A DNA stretch of 64,000 nt from Seiridium cupressi (Eukaryota; Ascomycota; Sordariomycetes; Amphisphaeriales; Sporocadaceae), in the NCBI GenBank assembly GCA_036674765.1, contig JARVKI010000003.1, positions 620,001 through 684,000 on the forward strand, written 5' to 3'. A program made the position numbers and the translations under genes. The notes under the pieces were generated by a model. It worked only from the letters and a program-made list of their open reading frames with translations. It searched no databases and was not told the origin of the DNA. Each line of letters opens with the position of its first letter. Position 1 is the first letter of the stretch. Below are positions 1 to 10,247 of the stretch, one piece after another.

Positions 1-1
1 G

Positions 2-232
2 AAGAGTGTGGCTAAGCAGAGAAAGCCCATCGAACAGAAACAGAGGCCAGAGAATATGACAAGTGACTGGATGTTGGAATATGTGAGGAATGAGTTTGGT
101 GTCATTATCTGGGATAAGCACATGTACACAAATGCTTGGGACTTTGTTTTCACGGGGGATGAAAGATACACAAGCATCTGTTCTGGCGTTTTATTTCATT
201 TTTCTTTTTTTTATATATTTATTATCTCATAA
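2..232 (+). CDS. Possible 3' end of an unknown gene, cut by the window edge
   Basis: An open frame runs from the first complete codon to a TAA at 230-232. Its first two thirds are rich in K, R, Q, E, W and Y and read like real protein (for example SDWMLEYVRNEFGVIIWDKH). The last 20 or so residues turn hydrophobic and T-rich, which looks more like an intron or 3' UTR read-through, so the true end may lie earlier. I recognise no family. Without the upstream sequence it cannot be told whether this is a terminal exon or a chance frame. Confidence 0.25.
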   Translation, partial: KSVAKQRKPIEQKQRPENMTSDWMLEYVRNEFGVIIWDKHMYTNAWDFVFTGDERYTSICSGVLFHFSFFYIFIIS

Positions 233-319
233 GTGGTTCTTTGGAATGTCTATAGTAGAACAATATAGGTAACAATTGTGCGTATGTGCATGAATTCTTA
301 TCTGGAGGATGTGCTTTTC

Positions 320-1340
320 TCAATCATCATACTGTGACAGCTTCCCTTCGTCTAATATCTCTTCGTCTGGTTTTTGGTTCCATCGCCAGTATCTCACTGA
401 CCTTTTGGCGAATTCCAATATGGCAAGCCCCAGCAACAACATAGCAGTTGACTGACCGAAATCCCAGCGATCTTCTCTTTCAACTCCCTCGAGCAGCTTC
501 TGGTTTGCTTCCCTTACTACGATCATGAAGTATAAGTGCACTACGAAGTGCAAGACTGCCAGAATGACCAGGGCAAACCTCAGCTTGGGTCCGGAAAAGA
601 TAGCAAATATCATGGTAATCAGCAGCGAAAAGCCCGTGACCAAGACATAGATTATCTCTGTTCCGGGTTGTCCTGCACCGGGATCCACAGATCCCTTGGT
701 TGCGTAGCAGTAACCCAAAGCCTCGGAATGATCATTCCACTGAAGCATATGCGACAGAGTTACAATGTTCAGGGCGAAGAAGAATGCCGCGTAAAGGTAT
801 ATCGTCAGGTATTGAAGGGACAATCGCCGAGGGGATCTATTGAGTTGGGCCTGGCAGAACCTCGTCCAAACAAAAGCCACGATGCCGGAAACGCTACAGA
901 CGGGCTATTAGTTGAACGTCGACAGTACTACGGAGGTGGAAGTCTTACCCGACAAAACTGACGGTATCAAATGCCAATCTCAGATGGTAGACCCCAACCT
1001 TATCCTGCTTGGTCCACACGGTGATCATGTATGCTATTCCCAACAGCATCTGCACATCGTTTCCGACCTGAAGCATACCGGAAAATATCTCCAATCTTTT
1101 CCTTCTTCGCTGGTACTCTGCTGTTCCTTCCACCAGGTCCAGGTCCAGGTGCCCATGCCTAGCGAGAAAGAAGACCCATAGAGTGATGAGCAGCGAGAGG
1201 AAAGCTTGCCCGGCGAAAGACACCATTACTCCAATACCTGCAATATCGGGGAGTGCTTCCCCTACCTTCTCACAGACATCATTCGGAGTTGTGATGCTCT
1301 CCACGCTGAGCGCCTCCTCTATAGTCGCGTCGAATGACAT
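320..1340 (-). CDS. Seven-helix integral membrane protein, function unknown
   Basis: Two exons, 1340-949 and 893-320, joined across a 55 bp intron (GTAAGA donor, CTGTAG acceptor), give 321 residues. The join restores an unbroken helix reading FDTVSFVGVSGIVAFVWTRF, which supports the splice. I count seven hydrophobic segments: about residues 30-55, 85-100, near the splice junction, then four more in exon 2 (LTIYLYAAFFFALNIVTL, IIYVLVTGFSLLITMIFAIF, FALVILAVLHFVVHLYFMIV and TAMLLLGLAILEF). The C-terminus is charged and probably cytosolic. The start is the ATG at 1340; the open frame further upstream has only a TTG. The layout matches the many uncharacterised 'integral membrane protein' genes of filamentous ascomycetes. 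No CFEM domain or other Pth11-type receptor hallmark is visible, so no substrate or ligand can be given. Confidence 0.8.
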
Positions 1341-2393
1341 GGTAATAGCACAGTGTAAACATAGAAATGCAAGCTCGGCCCCGGGTCCCAATGCGAGAAT
1401 CAGGGCGACAGTACCGCCTTAAGTAAAGGTGCTCAGGCATCTCAAGACTTTTGTTCTGCAAGCTCTCTCAAGCTCTACAGGCAGCCCGGGCCCCGGCGGA
1501 GAGTCAGTGCCAAGCCTGCGACACTTCCGTGCGTAAGGGGCCAGGACATGAAGATCTTCAGAACTCCATCATTCCCCAGGCATGCACAGCCTTGAGCTCT
1601 CGCGGGCCGGGCGGCATGGCATGGAGCCGTAACATATCAGCTGATACTGAAACCGGAGCTAGGAGAGGAATTCACGGGTAGCGCCTTGTAGAAAAGGCAT
1701 CATAAATTGTGATTCTCCCGTGCCGGACCACCGCACAGACATGAGACCACTGATTCACAATATCCACCAAGGATCGACATTGTAGATAAGACTTATCTGT
1801 GCCCAAAATTGTCGCCTTGTAGTTTTACGATGTTTTGGCCTTGGAGCTGCGCCACTGTAAAGACAGCTTCTCTTTAGATTCCTATCACTGCCTGATGCGC
1901 CATGGCCGGCGACATTCCATGTCCCATGTTTCGAAACGGGGCACTTGCCTGAGCAAGTGCAGGCATGAATATCTTCTCCGCACGAATCTCTGAATCCATA
2001 GATAGTTCAACGTGGTCCCTGTGCCCTTGACACGAGGTCGTCCCGTCGAGTTTGCAGTGCCAGTCATGGCACAAAAACTCTAGTGTTTCCTGCGGCTTCT
2101 GGATTAGAGCTAAGCCATTGCTCTTTGCCATCGTCTCCAAGACTGAGCTTTGACAAATACTCAAATTTCCCTATGGCACAAAACAGAACTGTAACAGAGG
2201 ACTTCAATGCAAGGGAGCTTACAGTATCAAGGTTGTGGTTGGTTGTATTCTCTGTGCTTCGGTACTATATCATACGCCGTGCCCTACAGTTAGAAGGTTA
2301 CCAGACGGAGTAGTGATAGTGTACAAAATAAGACAAAGTATAATACCTATCAATACAAAGCCTCGTCGCCAATAAGAACAGGGTGCCAAACAC
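1341..2393. other. Intergenic, no gene seen
   Basis: About 1.05 kb between the 5' end of the membrane-protein gene and the 3' end of the methyltransferase gene. It holds only short unrelated frames with no family resemblance and no coding-like composition. Confidence 0.6.
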
Positions 2394-4017
2394 TCATGCC
2401 CCAACATCGCCGCCGAATCCGGTCGGCCTTCTTCTTCCATCGTTTTCGGGAAGAATCGCCAACGCCTTATAAACTTTACCCATTCCTCCTGGGCCTCTGT
2501 CTACCAACCGCTTCCAAGATCTTTCAATCTCTTGCTTCCTCGTCTCATCACCAACCTTGTTGGCCAGGTGCTCAGCGCGTTGCCGTATACCCATAGCCTC
2601 CAGGAAATTTCCTTGATCCACAGGCCCGTGGACTTCAATTCCTTCGCTAGCTAACATAGAGGCCTCCGCAATAGCCATGAAGTCAACGTCTGCGCTGAGA
2701 TCCACGAGCCCTGGTTCACTGAACGGACTAACACGTTTGTGGCCCTTGATACCACGCAGCGAATTAACCGGAATGGTATCGCATGGGCCGTAATCCAGTA
2801 TAAGCGCAGCCCCTGAGGGCCGCTCTTTGGGGTGTTGGGGTGAGCCGCCGATACGGGAAGCAAATTCCGCGGCGTAGAGATAGGCATCAGGACAAACTTC
2901 GATGAGGGCATTGGGTGTCGACTTGAGTGCCCGATACCGAGGTGATGATTCGGGCACATACATCGAGTGACGTGTCGCAGAAGGCATGAGAGTCAGCTGA
3001 AAGTCGGGGATCGGACCATTATGACGTTCTGACTTGGGAGTTCCAAGACTATCGTGTGTAGATCCCGGGGGTGCTGGTGCCACTACCATCTCGCGCCATT
3101 GCACTGTTGAGGTATTATGAGAGGATTTCGACTGCGGTGATTGAGCAGATGATGATTTCTGCTGAGAGTGTGGTATGTCGACAACTTGAAAAGCGTGGAT
3201 GGGAAGTGCATCGAAAAACTCATGAGCTACAATGAACGGTGTCTTGGTAGCAGCTTGGGGCACGGCCTGGATAGTCTCAGTCCAGACGATTGGTAGGTTT
3301 GAGTACTTGCTTGTGCTGTGGTATCCGATTTTAGACTCCGTCATGAGTGCATCTTCGCCACAGAGCAGATTCTTCTGAGCTTGCCGCAGCTCTGGACTGG
3401 CCTCAACCATGTAGATGGCTTCAATACTTGACACCATATTGGGGAAGTTTCTGATAGTCTATAATTTATCAATGAACATGTCTCAGAGCTGTGTGTGCAA
3501 AATGGGACCTACACGGAGCATATCGTCCATCAAAGTACCTCTGCCTGGGCCAACCTCGATGAGCTCGACATCCTGCTTGGGTTGTCCCTGAGATAGCCAT
3601 TCTGCCACGAACCAGATCCCGACGAGTTCGCCGAAGATCTGCGATATTTCGGGCGATGTGATGAAGTCCCCCTTCTTCCCGAACTGATCGCGGCCGTCCT
3701 TGATGGCTCCTGTGTAGTAGCCACCAGTATCAGAGGTGAGACACATGCGCATAAAGCTGGCCAACGGAATTGGACCAGTGGTCTTGGTTCATGCTTAGCG
3801 ACCGAGCTGCATGTATGCTGAAAGGGCAACTCACATTAATGGCCTCTGTCAATTGTTTCGCCAACGGCGTGGACCACTTGCGCTCCTCGTCCCGTCTCAC
3901 GGCAGTTCCCGTGAAGCTCCGGCAGCGCTGGCGTGAGTGCCAGGTTGGCCTTCCAAGCTTCGATCGGGAGTTGGCAGTCAGCCCATGACGGGCAGCTCGT
4001 ATTATTGCAGACCTCAT
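2394..4017 (-). CDS. NDUFAF7/MidA-type protein arginine methyltransferase, mitochondrial complex I assembly
   Basis: Three exons, 4017-3835, 3782-3513 and 3458-2394, all joined in phase 0, encode 505 residues. Introns use GTGAGT and GTAGGT donors with CCAAG and TATAG acceptors. The family (DUF185, SAM-dependent) dimethylates an arginine of the complex I 49-kDa subunit early in assembly in the mitochondrial matrix. The N-terminus, about 45 residues, is rich in R, S and A and short of acids, as in a mitochondrial presequence. Family landmarks are GGYYTGAIKDGRDQFGKKGD, TSPEISQIFGELVG, the SAM-binding loop IEVGPGRGTL (about residues 135-145), HEFFDALPIHAFQ (about 230-242) and the C-terminal GGMGKVYKALAI. 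A serine-rich insert of about 60 residues follows HAFQVV. The gene shares a 366 bp upstream region with the divergent kinase gene. The family call is firm; the substrate is transferred from animal work. Confidence 0.93.
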
Positions 4018-4383
4018 TATTGGTCTTACAAACTCACATTCATCTAGACATTCCGCAGTTTTGCCTGGCAGCCAATAGTGTTGAAGCTTATATCATGTGA
4101 AAAGGAAGCTTAGAAAAGAGCTGGAGCTAGCTTTTGGAGCTGCGAACTCCAAAAAATTTAGGCCGAGCGTGTCCCGCGACTTGAACTTGACGTCAGGCTT
4201 CCTCTAGCCTGACAGGCGACAAGCAGACAACAACCACGAAATACTGGAAAGACACACAGTTGGATATTATCCAAAATATCTGATGCAATTGTAATACTGT
4301 TGCATGGGACGTAACTCGGGCCTTTCGCGACGAATCGAGTCAAATCCCCGGCCAAAATCAATATCCCATTGTTGATCTGCATC
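4018..4383. promoter_or_regulatory. Bidirectional promoter between methyltransferase and kinase genes
   Basis: 366 bp separate the two divergent start codons, so both promoters must lie here. A CCAAT pentamer sits at 4072-4076, within GCCAATAG; CCAAT boxes are bound by the fungal HAP complex. No TATA box stands out. Assignment as promoter is inference from gene orientation. Confidence 0.55.
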
Positions 4384-5817
4384 ATGGCAAGCAAATCTCG
4401 CTGGGCCGACACAGAAGAAGACGCCGCTCTCGAGGCCAAACAAAAACGCGAAAAAGAGGAGAAAAGACGCATAAAAGCCGAGAAGGCCCGTAAAGCGGCA
4501 GAGGAAGAACAGCAGCGCGCAGAAGATGTAGCACGGCAGGCAGCCCTCCAGGCCCAGCAAGAGGAAGACGACAACAGACCAGCAAAGCGACGGAAAGTAA
4601 CACCAGAACGTAGCAATGCCGCAGCTGCGACCGATCAAGAAGGCGGGGAGGCGGCAAAGCTGCTACGCTTCGAGTCCGGCACCTTTGGGAGCGCGAAAAG
4701 CGTCGAGAACTACGACAAGCTGAACGACATCGAAGAAGGCGCCTATGGCTGGGTCGCACGCGCGAAAGACCTCCGAACGAACCGAGTCGTGGCGCTCAAG
4801 AGATTGAAGCTTGATGACAGCCCTCAGAACCGCATTGGCCTGCCCGAGACGGGGCTGCGCGAGATCCAGATCTTGAAGGATTGCTCGCATCGCAATATTG
4901 TCGACTTACGCGAGGTGGTGATCAACGATGGAGCCGCCGACGGCAGACCGGGCAAGATCGAATCCATCTTCCTCGTCCTCGACTTTGTTGAGCACGATCT
5001 GAAGAGCATACTAGAAGACATGCCCGAGCCGTTTCTGGCGTCCGAGGTCAAGACCCTGATGCAACAGCTCGGGGCTGGCATGAGCTACCTACACGAAAAC
5101 TGGATCCTGCATCGTGATCTCAAGACGTCGAATTTACTCTTGAACAATCGTGGGCAGCTCAAGATAGCAGACTTTGGCATGGCGCGATATGTAGGCGATC
5201 CGCCGCCGCCAAAATTAACACAGTTGGTTGTGACACTGTGGTACCGCGCACCGGAGCTATTACTTGGAGCGAAGACGTACGACAACAAGATTGATATGTG
5301 GAGTATAGGATGCATATTCGGAGAGGTGCTCACCAGGGAACCGCTCCTACAAGGACGCAACGAGGTCGATGAGCTGACCAAGATCTTCGAACTCTGTGGC
5401 ATACCAACAGAGGAATCATGGCCAGGCTTCAGGCGTCTTCCCAACGCACGGAGTCTACGGCTGCCCAAGAGCTCTGCAACGACGGGCTCGGTCATACGGG
5501 CCAAGTTTCCCTTGCTGACCGCGGCGGGAAGCGGCCTCCTTAACAGCCTGTTATCTTTAGACCCGGAAAAAAGACCGAGTGCGCAGGAGATGTTGAGACA
5601 CGAGTACTTCAGTCAGGATCCGAAGCCAAAGCATGAGGCCTTGTTTCCTACCTTCCCATCCAAGGCGGGCCAGGAGAGAAGACGCAGGAGGGAAACACCG
5701 AACGCTCCAGGTCGGGGGCAGAAGGCTGCGGATTTGGGGACTGTGGATTTCAGTGGAATCTTCGCCGGGAGAGAAAAGGAGGAAAGAGGCGGCGGTTTTA
5801 CGCTGAGGCTGGTCTAG
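4384..5817 (+). CDS. CDK11/PITSLRE-type cyclin-dependent protein kinase
   Basis: Single exon, 477 residues. The start is the ATG at 4384 (MASKSRWADTEEDA); the frame is open further upstream only through a TTG. Residues 1-75 form a charged K/E/R-rich helix ending in PAKRRKV, which could act as a nuclear localisation signal. The kinase domain runs from about 110 to 410: Gly-loop EEGAYGWV, ATP lysine K139 in VVALKR, cyclin-contact helix PETGLRE (154-160, in the place of PSTAIRE/PITSLRE), HRDLKTSN (243-250), DFG (263-265) and a T-loop ending VVTLWYRAPE with a candidate activating threonine at 284. The C-terminal tail is basic and disordered and ends GGGFTLRLV. Family members phosphorylate transcription and splicing factors. 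CDK10-like kinases are the nearest alternative. All catalytic residues are present. Confidence 0.93.
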   Translation: MASKSRWADTEEDAALEAKQKREKEEKRRIKAEKARKAAEEEQQRAEDVARQAALQAQQEEDDNRPAKRRKVTPERSNAAAATDQEGGEAAKLLRFESGTFGSAKSVENYDKLNDIEEGAYGWVARAKDLRTNRVVALKRLKLDDSPQNRIGLPETGLREIQILKDCSHRNIVDLREVVINDGAADGRPGKIESIFLVLDFVEHDLKSILEDMPEPFLASEVKTLMQQLGAGMSYLHENWILHRDLKTSNLLLNNRGQLKIADFGMARYVGDPPPPKLTQLVVTLWYRAPELLLGAKTYDNKIDMWSIGCIFGEVLTREPLLQGRNEVDELTKIFELCGIPTEESWPGFRRLPNARSLRLPKSSATTGSVIRAKFPLLTAAGSGLLNSLLSLDPEKRPSAQEMLRHEYFSQDPKPKHEALFPTFPSKAGQERRRRRETPNAPGRGQKAADLGTVDFSGIFAGREKEERGGGFTLRLV

Positions 5818-6299
5818 CTATTCTAACACAGCAGCCATCAAAGATGATTTATAAATAAGTAAAATATACGACACTCAACCGAGGCACTCAACCTCGGTTG
5901 TAGATGCAAAACAAAATGTGCGAGTCTCCGAACCACATCTGGGCAAATTGCAATGGTTTTGTAACGCGCGGTTGTACGTGAAGTATTTTTCTCTGTTGGT
6001 TCATTAAGCTATGTGTATGTGATCACCAAATAATAGATATCCCTGTCCGAGCCGCTGATATGCAAAATTCAATATTTAAATCCGTAAATTCCAATCCGGT
6101 GTCAAGAACGCCCTGTACAATGAATGTTTTCTTCCTTCCAGCCACGTCTTGGTGATCAACGCTCCTCTCCCTCTCCCTCTCCCTCCCCCCTCCAATGCAC
6201 ACTAGCTCCATCGAGTGGTTCCGTAACCATAATCGCAGATCTTGCAAATGATCAGCTGAGTAAATGCGGCTTGTGAGGCAGACCCAAGCGTAGCCCGTC
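5818..6299. other. Convergent 3' region
   Basis: The kinase gene and the DUF7137 gene end towards each other across 482 bp. A short CT-rich low-complexity tract lies at about 6162-6193. No gene is visible. Confidence 0.6.
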
Positions 6300-7235
6300 T
6301 TAGAACACTCCAAAGCCAGCCACAAACCAAGTGAAAGTCAACACTGTGATAGTGGCCATGCCAACAGCAAATTTCAGTGCTTGGCTGTCAAGGTTGCTGT
6401 TGGCCGAGTTGCAAGTAACGCACTTCCATTCGCCAAGATCCTTATAGGGACGGCTGGTGTACATGCCGAACGTGAATTGGTTATATACACTTAAATATCC
6501 TGGCTCAGCAGTGGCTGAGATGGATGAGTCGGCATCGTAGATAATCAACGTATACTCCTCCGTCAGCAAGGGGCTAGCCACGGCGGTCTGGGCGTATGAG
6601 TTTGTGTCCCAAATATATGTGCCTGTAGGCTCGAACGTCATATTCTGAGTAAGAGTCCAGGTCTCGGTGGCAACGCTGCAGGATACGAGGACGTCGATGG
6701 CAGTCGGTGTGCCTTGCAGCGAAGTGTAATTCCATTGCCAGGTAACAGTCTCGCCGATCCGGTACAGCGCAGTGGCAGAGGTAGTTACAGGCGTAATCAT
6801 GGAAATACCACCTGCCACGTCCTCGGCATCGTAGGTAGTATGCGTCGCCTCCTCCGTATCGCTGGAGTCGGTTCCTGTGCCAGTTCCTGTGGTGTCGCCA
6901 GTCCCTGTTGTCTTGGTGGCTGATTGGCCGCCGGTGTTCAGATTTGTTGTTGTGATTTTGGCTGTGGTCTTCCCGGTTGTCGTTCCCGTGGCAGTCGATT
7001 TCGCTGTTTCGGTAGCGGCAGTTGTGGTACCGGTCTTTTCAGCTGCTGCGTCGTGTTAGTGATGCAATTTGTGCAGGGGGGTTTTATTTAGAGTTTTGCA
7101 GCACATACTGGAAGTTGTGGACGAGTCATCTTGCCGCACCACGAGTGAATCGAGGTCCGGAAGCCACTTTGGCCATGCTGAAACCGTTGATGATAGAGCA
7201 ACAGCTGCTATCAAGAAGCTCCTGGGACCCTTCAT
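6300..7235 (-). CDS. Secreted or membrane-anchored DUF7137 protein
   Basis: Two exons, 7235-7109 and 7045-6300, split by a 63 bp intron (GTATGT donor, GACGCAG acceptor, phase 1), give 290 residues. A signal peptide is clear: MKGPRSFLIAAVALSSTVSA followed by WPKWLPDL. Next comes a mucin-like stretch of about 75 residues made mostly of T, S, G and A, likely O-glycosylated. The folded part begins near GGISMITPVT and continues through RIGETVTWQWNYTSLQGTP and the EEYTLIIYDADSS region, matching the fungal DUF7137 beta-sandwich. It ends with a hydrophobic helix (AVGMATITVLTFTWFVAGF) at the extreme C-terminus, which fits a membrane tail or GPI-type signal. The role is unknown; cell-surface location is inferred from the sequence. 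Confidence 0.85.
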
Positions 7236-10200
7236 TTTGCTAAAGAGTCGCGCGGTCTCGATTGATTTGGAATACGAGAAGGAGAAGTGACCGCAAGTGA
7301 GGATGGGCTTCAACCCAGACCAACAGCGTCTGATCCAACAAGACCGTGCCCGAGTATTCTATTGTACCACGCCCGAAAGATCGTGAAAGGGGGGTTTGGC
7401 TTAGAGTTGTCGTCTCACGTTGTACGCAGTTCTTGTCGGGTCGGTGGATTCGCGTGTGGCCCCTTTTCCCCCCGTGGGACGATCGATGTCGCTGCTGAAA
7501 ACGTAAAAAAAAATTGCCGTAAATTAATTAGGTACAATGCAGTCAACCAAACAGCTGAATGGCCAGGTTTTGTCGTGGTTGTACAGAGCGAGCGATAGAA
7601 GATGGATAGACAGAACAAGCGAGTGTCGGATTGAGGAGGAGAAAAAAGCCTTCTAATCCAGAGTTTGAAATGCAATCATTAAGGTTGTATGTTGGCAATG
7701 ATTGAGAAACGACGGTAGCAGGGGAAAAGGACTTGGGCTGGCCCGGTTATTAGAGTGTAGCCACACGACTAAGCAGGGGCACAGCTGGGCTTTGCAGACT
7801 CTTTGGCCCGGGCGATTGACGAACACGAAGAGAATCGGCTCGTACCAGCCCTAGATGGGAAAGGCGTTGATGCGCGCTAATGACCAGTGGACGCGGCGTT
7901 GTCAATGCACTCTTCTCGATCCGCTCAGCTGTCCGATCGGCCACGGTGGTTTGCAATGTGTTGAGATGCAAATGCTATGATTCAAGTACCGCATCCATCT
8001 GGTCTTGCTCTGCGTTGTTGATGGTGGCTTAGCTAGAGAAGCGATTGCTGTTCCAACGAGACACAGTTCTGTCAGGAGCCAGCCTGCAGCCAACCTCATG
8101 GGAAGCCGGCGAGAACGGGTGCCATGTTTTACCTTTGGACCATTCACAGCAGGGCAGCTCCTGGTCGACCCAGTGATGATCCTCACCTAGGATCGTATTT
8201 TGCAGCCCTCGGGTTCGCGATTCCCGAGCGGGGCAAAGGTCGGCCTGCTTGCTTCGGATAGGCTCCCAAGCTGGGAACAAGACAACAGACTCCGCCGCCT
8301 AAAAATAGGGTCTCACACCACACGCGCAGCACATGTTTTGCTCGTGAGTCCTTACTCAGTGAAGGCTTAATGAGATGGACCGCATGGCATTTCCTTCATA
8401 CTTCTTCAGTATCATTTCCAAACATATCTTGGAAACCTTCACCTCACCCGTGTCCCATCCGGCACTCACCCCTTTGCTAAAGGGAATTCTCCTGTAGTCA
8501 ATGATGACCGGGTTCTTTGCCACCCCTGTGTGTTTCCTGCCTGTCGCCATCACCATGCAGCTAAGCCTGCAAGACGTCGGAACCCCGAAATCCAAGCCCA
8601 CCCAGTGTTCGCCGGTCAAAGCCTCAGCCTGGCATACGGCTATGCAAACAAACTTTCAATCACAATGCATCAAGGCTGCAATACTCATGCCCATAGGTAA
8701 TCATGAGAGGTCTTATCCACATGGTCCCAAGCTATCCGCTGGCAAGATGTGTCAGATCGCCTCTTTATGTTCAGGATTGTCCCTAAGGCACCCCTACGTT
8801 ATTTTCATGCTATCCATGTTTTGATCACTTACCTTTTGATGTCGTGCGAATCTCGAAATCTAATGCAGCTTCCCCTCAACACAGCTGTGTCCATCGGTTA
8901 CCAATGTTTGACTTGAGAGTGAAGTTAAGATCAGACCGTACAATACAACAACATAACTGTCACTCTTTGTCACTCAAATTCATGGGATTTGGCAATGATC
9001 CGTGGTCGCGCATTATACTATTGCGGCAGAATGTCTCAAGAGAAGAGAATGTGTCTCACCAACGAAATAAACAAGCGCCTAACTGACCATAATTTCGTTC
9101 TTCGGTATGCACTTACATCCTAAGAGCAGCTTCTTCTTTTAGTTCAGGTGTCGGTCAAATTCGTAAAGCGCTCCAGGTTTGAACGTAAGAATACCACATG
9201 CGCGCGTAAGACATCGGGTCATACACCTCCAAAATGTAGCTGGAGCGGCTGTGCATAAGGCTGTACTCCCACGGTCTCGGCTCCTACTAGTAAGTAGCCG
9301 AAACGTAAGGCAACGACTTGCAATAATTCTGCGCGCGGTACCTAAATGATCGTTGCATGGCAATCCATAGGATTATACCCAGGGTTCAGGACCATCTATC
9401 CTGATCAGCTTGTGTCTGCTTATTGCCTGAGCGGTTGGATCTCTCGCGGGAAACGTTTTCTCTCTCTTTCCAATCTGAGATTCTAGGTGTACGTCGACGT
9501 CGTAGATAGAGTGAGTGTCAAATGACTGAAACTCGCAACCCCAAGATAATATGCTGAAGGCAAGACTTGATTCTTAAAGTATAGCATTGCCAAAGACCCG
9601 CGTATACTCTATACCCCCCATGTCTTGTTGTCAGTAATTCAACTCTCCTCTGCCCCAGAGGGAATTTAGATGGCAATACTTTGCCGTCCTCTGCTAGCCC
9701 AGCAGCACACACTGAGACAAGGGTCGGTTCTGGTGATCTTGGGTCTTGAAAACTACAGCTCGCCAAGAAAACACCGAAATAGCCATGGGGTCTTTGATGC
9801 TCAATACCTAACTAACACTACATAATAAGCTCTCCAATACCAAGGCTGGGCCCAATGAAATGTCCGTTGCATGCGGGCTTCAAACGGCAGTTGTCCAATG
9901 GCCTCAACTGCATCTGACAAGCGCGACCTCAGCCAGCGATTTTAGCGCCAGTCCTATGGCCTGGGGTGCACCTGCACCTGCACCTGCATCCAACAGCCTT
10001 CGTGGACCCACCCGAGCTGGCAGTTGGACTGCAAGGGTCTCTTTGGCTTCAGCCATCACATCAGCTCTTTCTTTTCTTTTTTTTTTTTTTTTTTTTTACA
10101 TTGTGATGAAGCGAGTTTGGGGAAATATGTTCTCGTCTGGTCTTCTCTTCTCTTTTATCCGTTGACAGACGTACAGCTGTCATTCTTTGCACGAGGCCCA

Positions 10201-10247
10201 CGGTAATATCGTGGCTTCATATGTGGCACCTCCATCCTTTGCCAAAC
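7236..10247. other. Large intergenic region, no supported gene
   Basis: About 3.0 kb between two divergent genes. I see only short frames. It contains a perfect 6 bp stem hairpin (8208-8213 with 8223-8228), a short repeat of the hexamer TGCACC near 9967-9989, and a 21-base T tract at 10077-10097. The last of these lies about 150 bp before the next start codon and may belong to its promoter. Confidence 0.55.
10077..10097. repeat. Poly-T tract (21 bases)
   Basis: An uninterrupted run of T upstream of the Nrd1-type gene. Long dA:dT tracts exclude nucleosomes and are common in fungal promoters; a role here is inference. Confidence 0.8.

Noticed and set aside
4158..4616. Serine- and arginine-rich minus-strand frame overlapping the kinase start
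   Set aside because: It is the antisense of the K/E-rich N-terminal helix and has no family resemblance.
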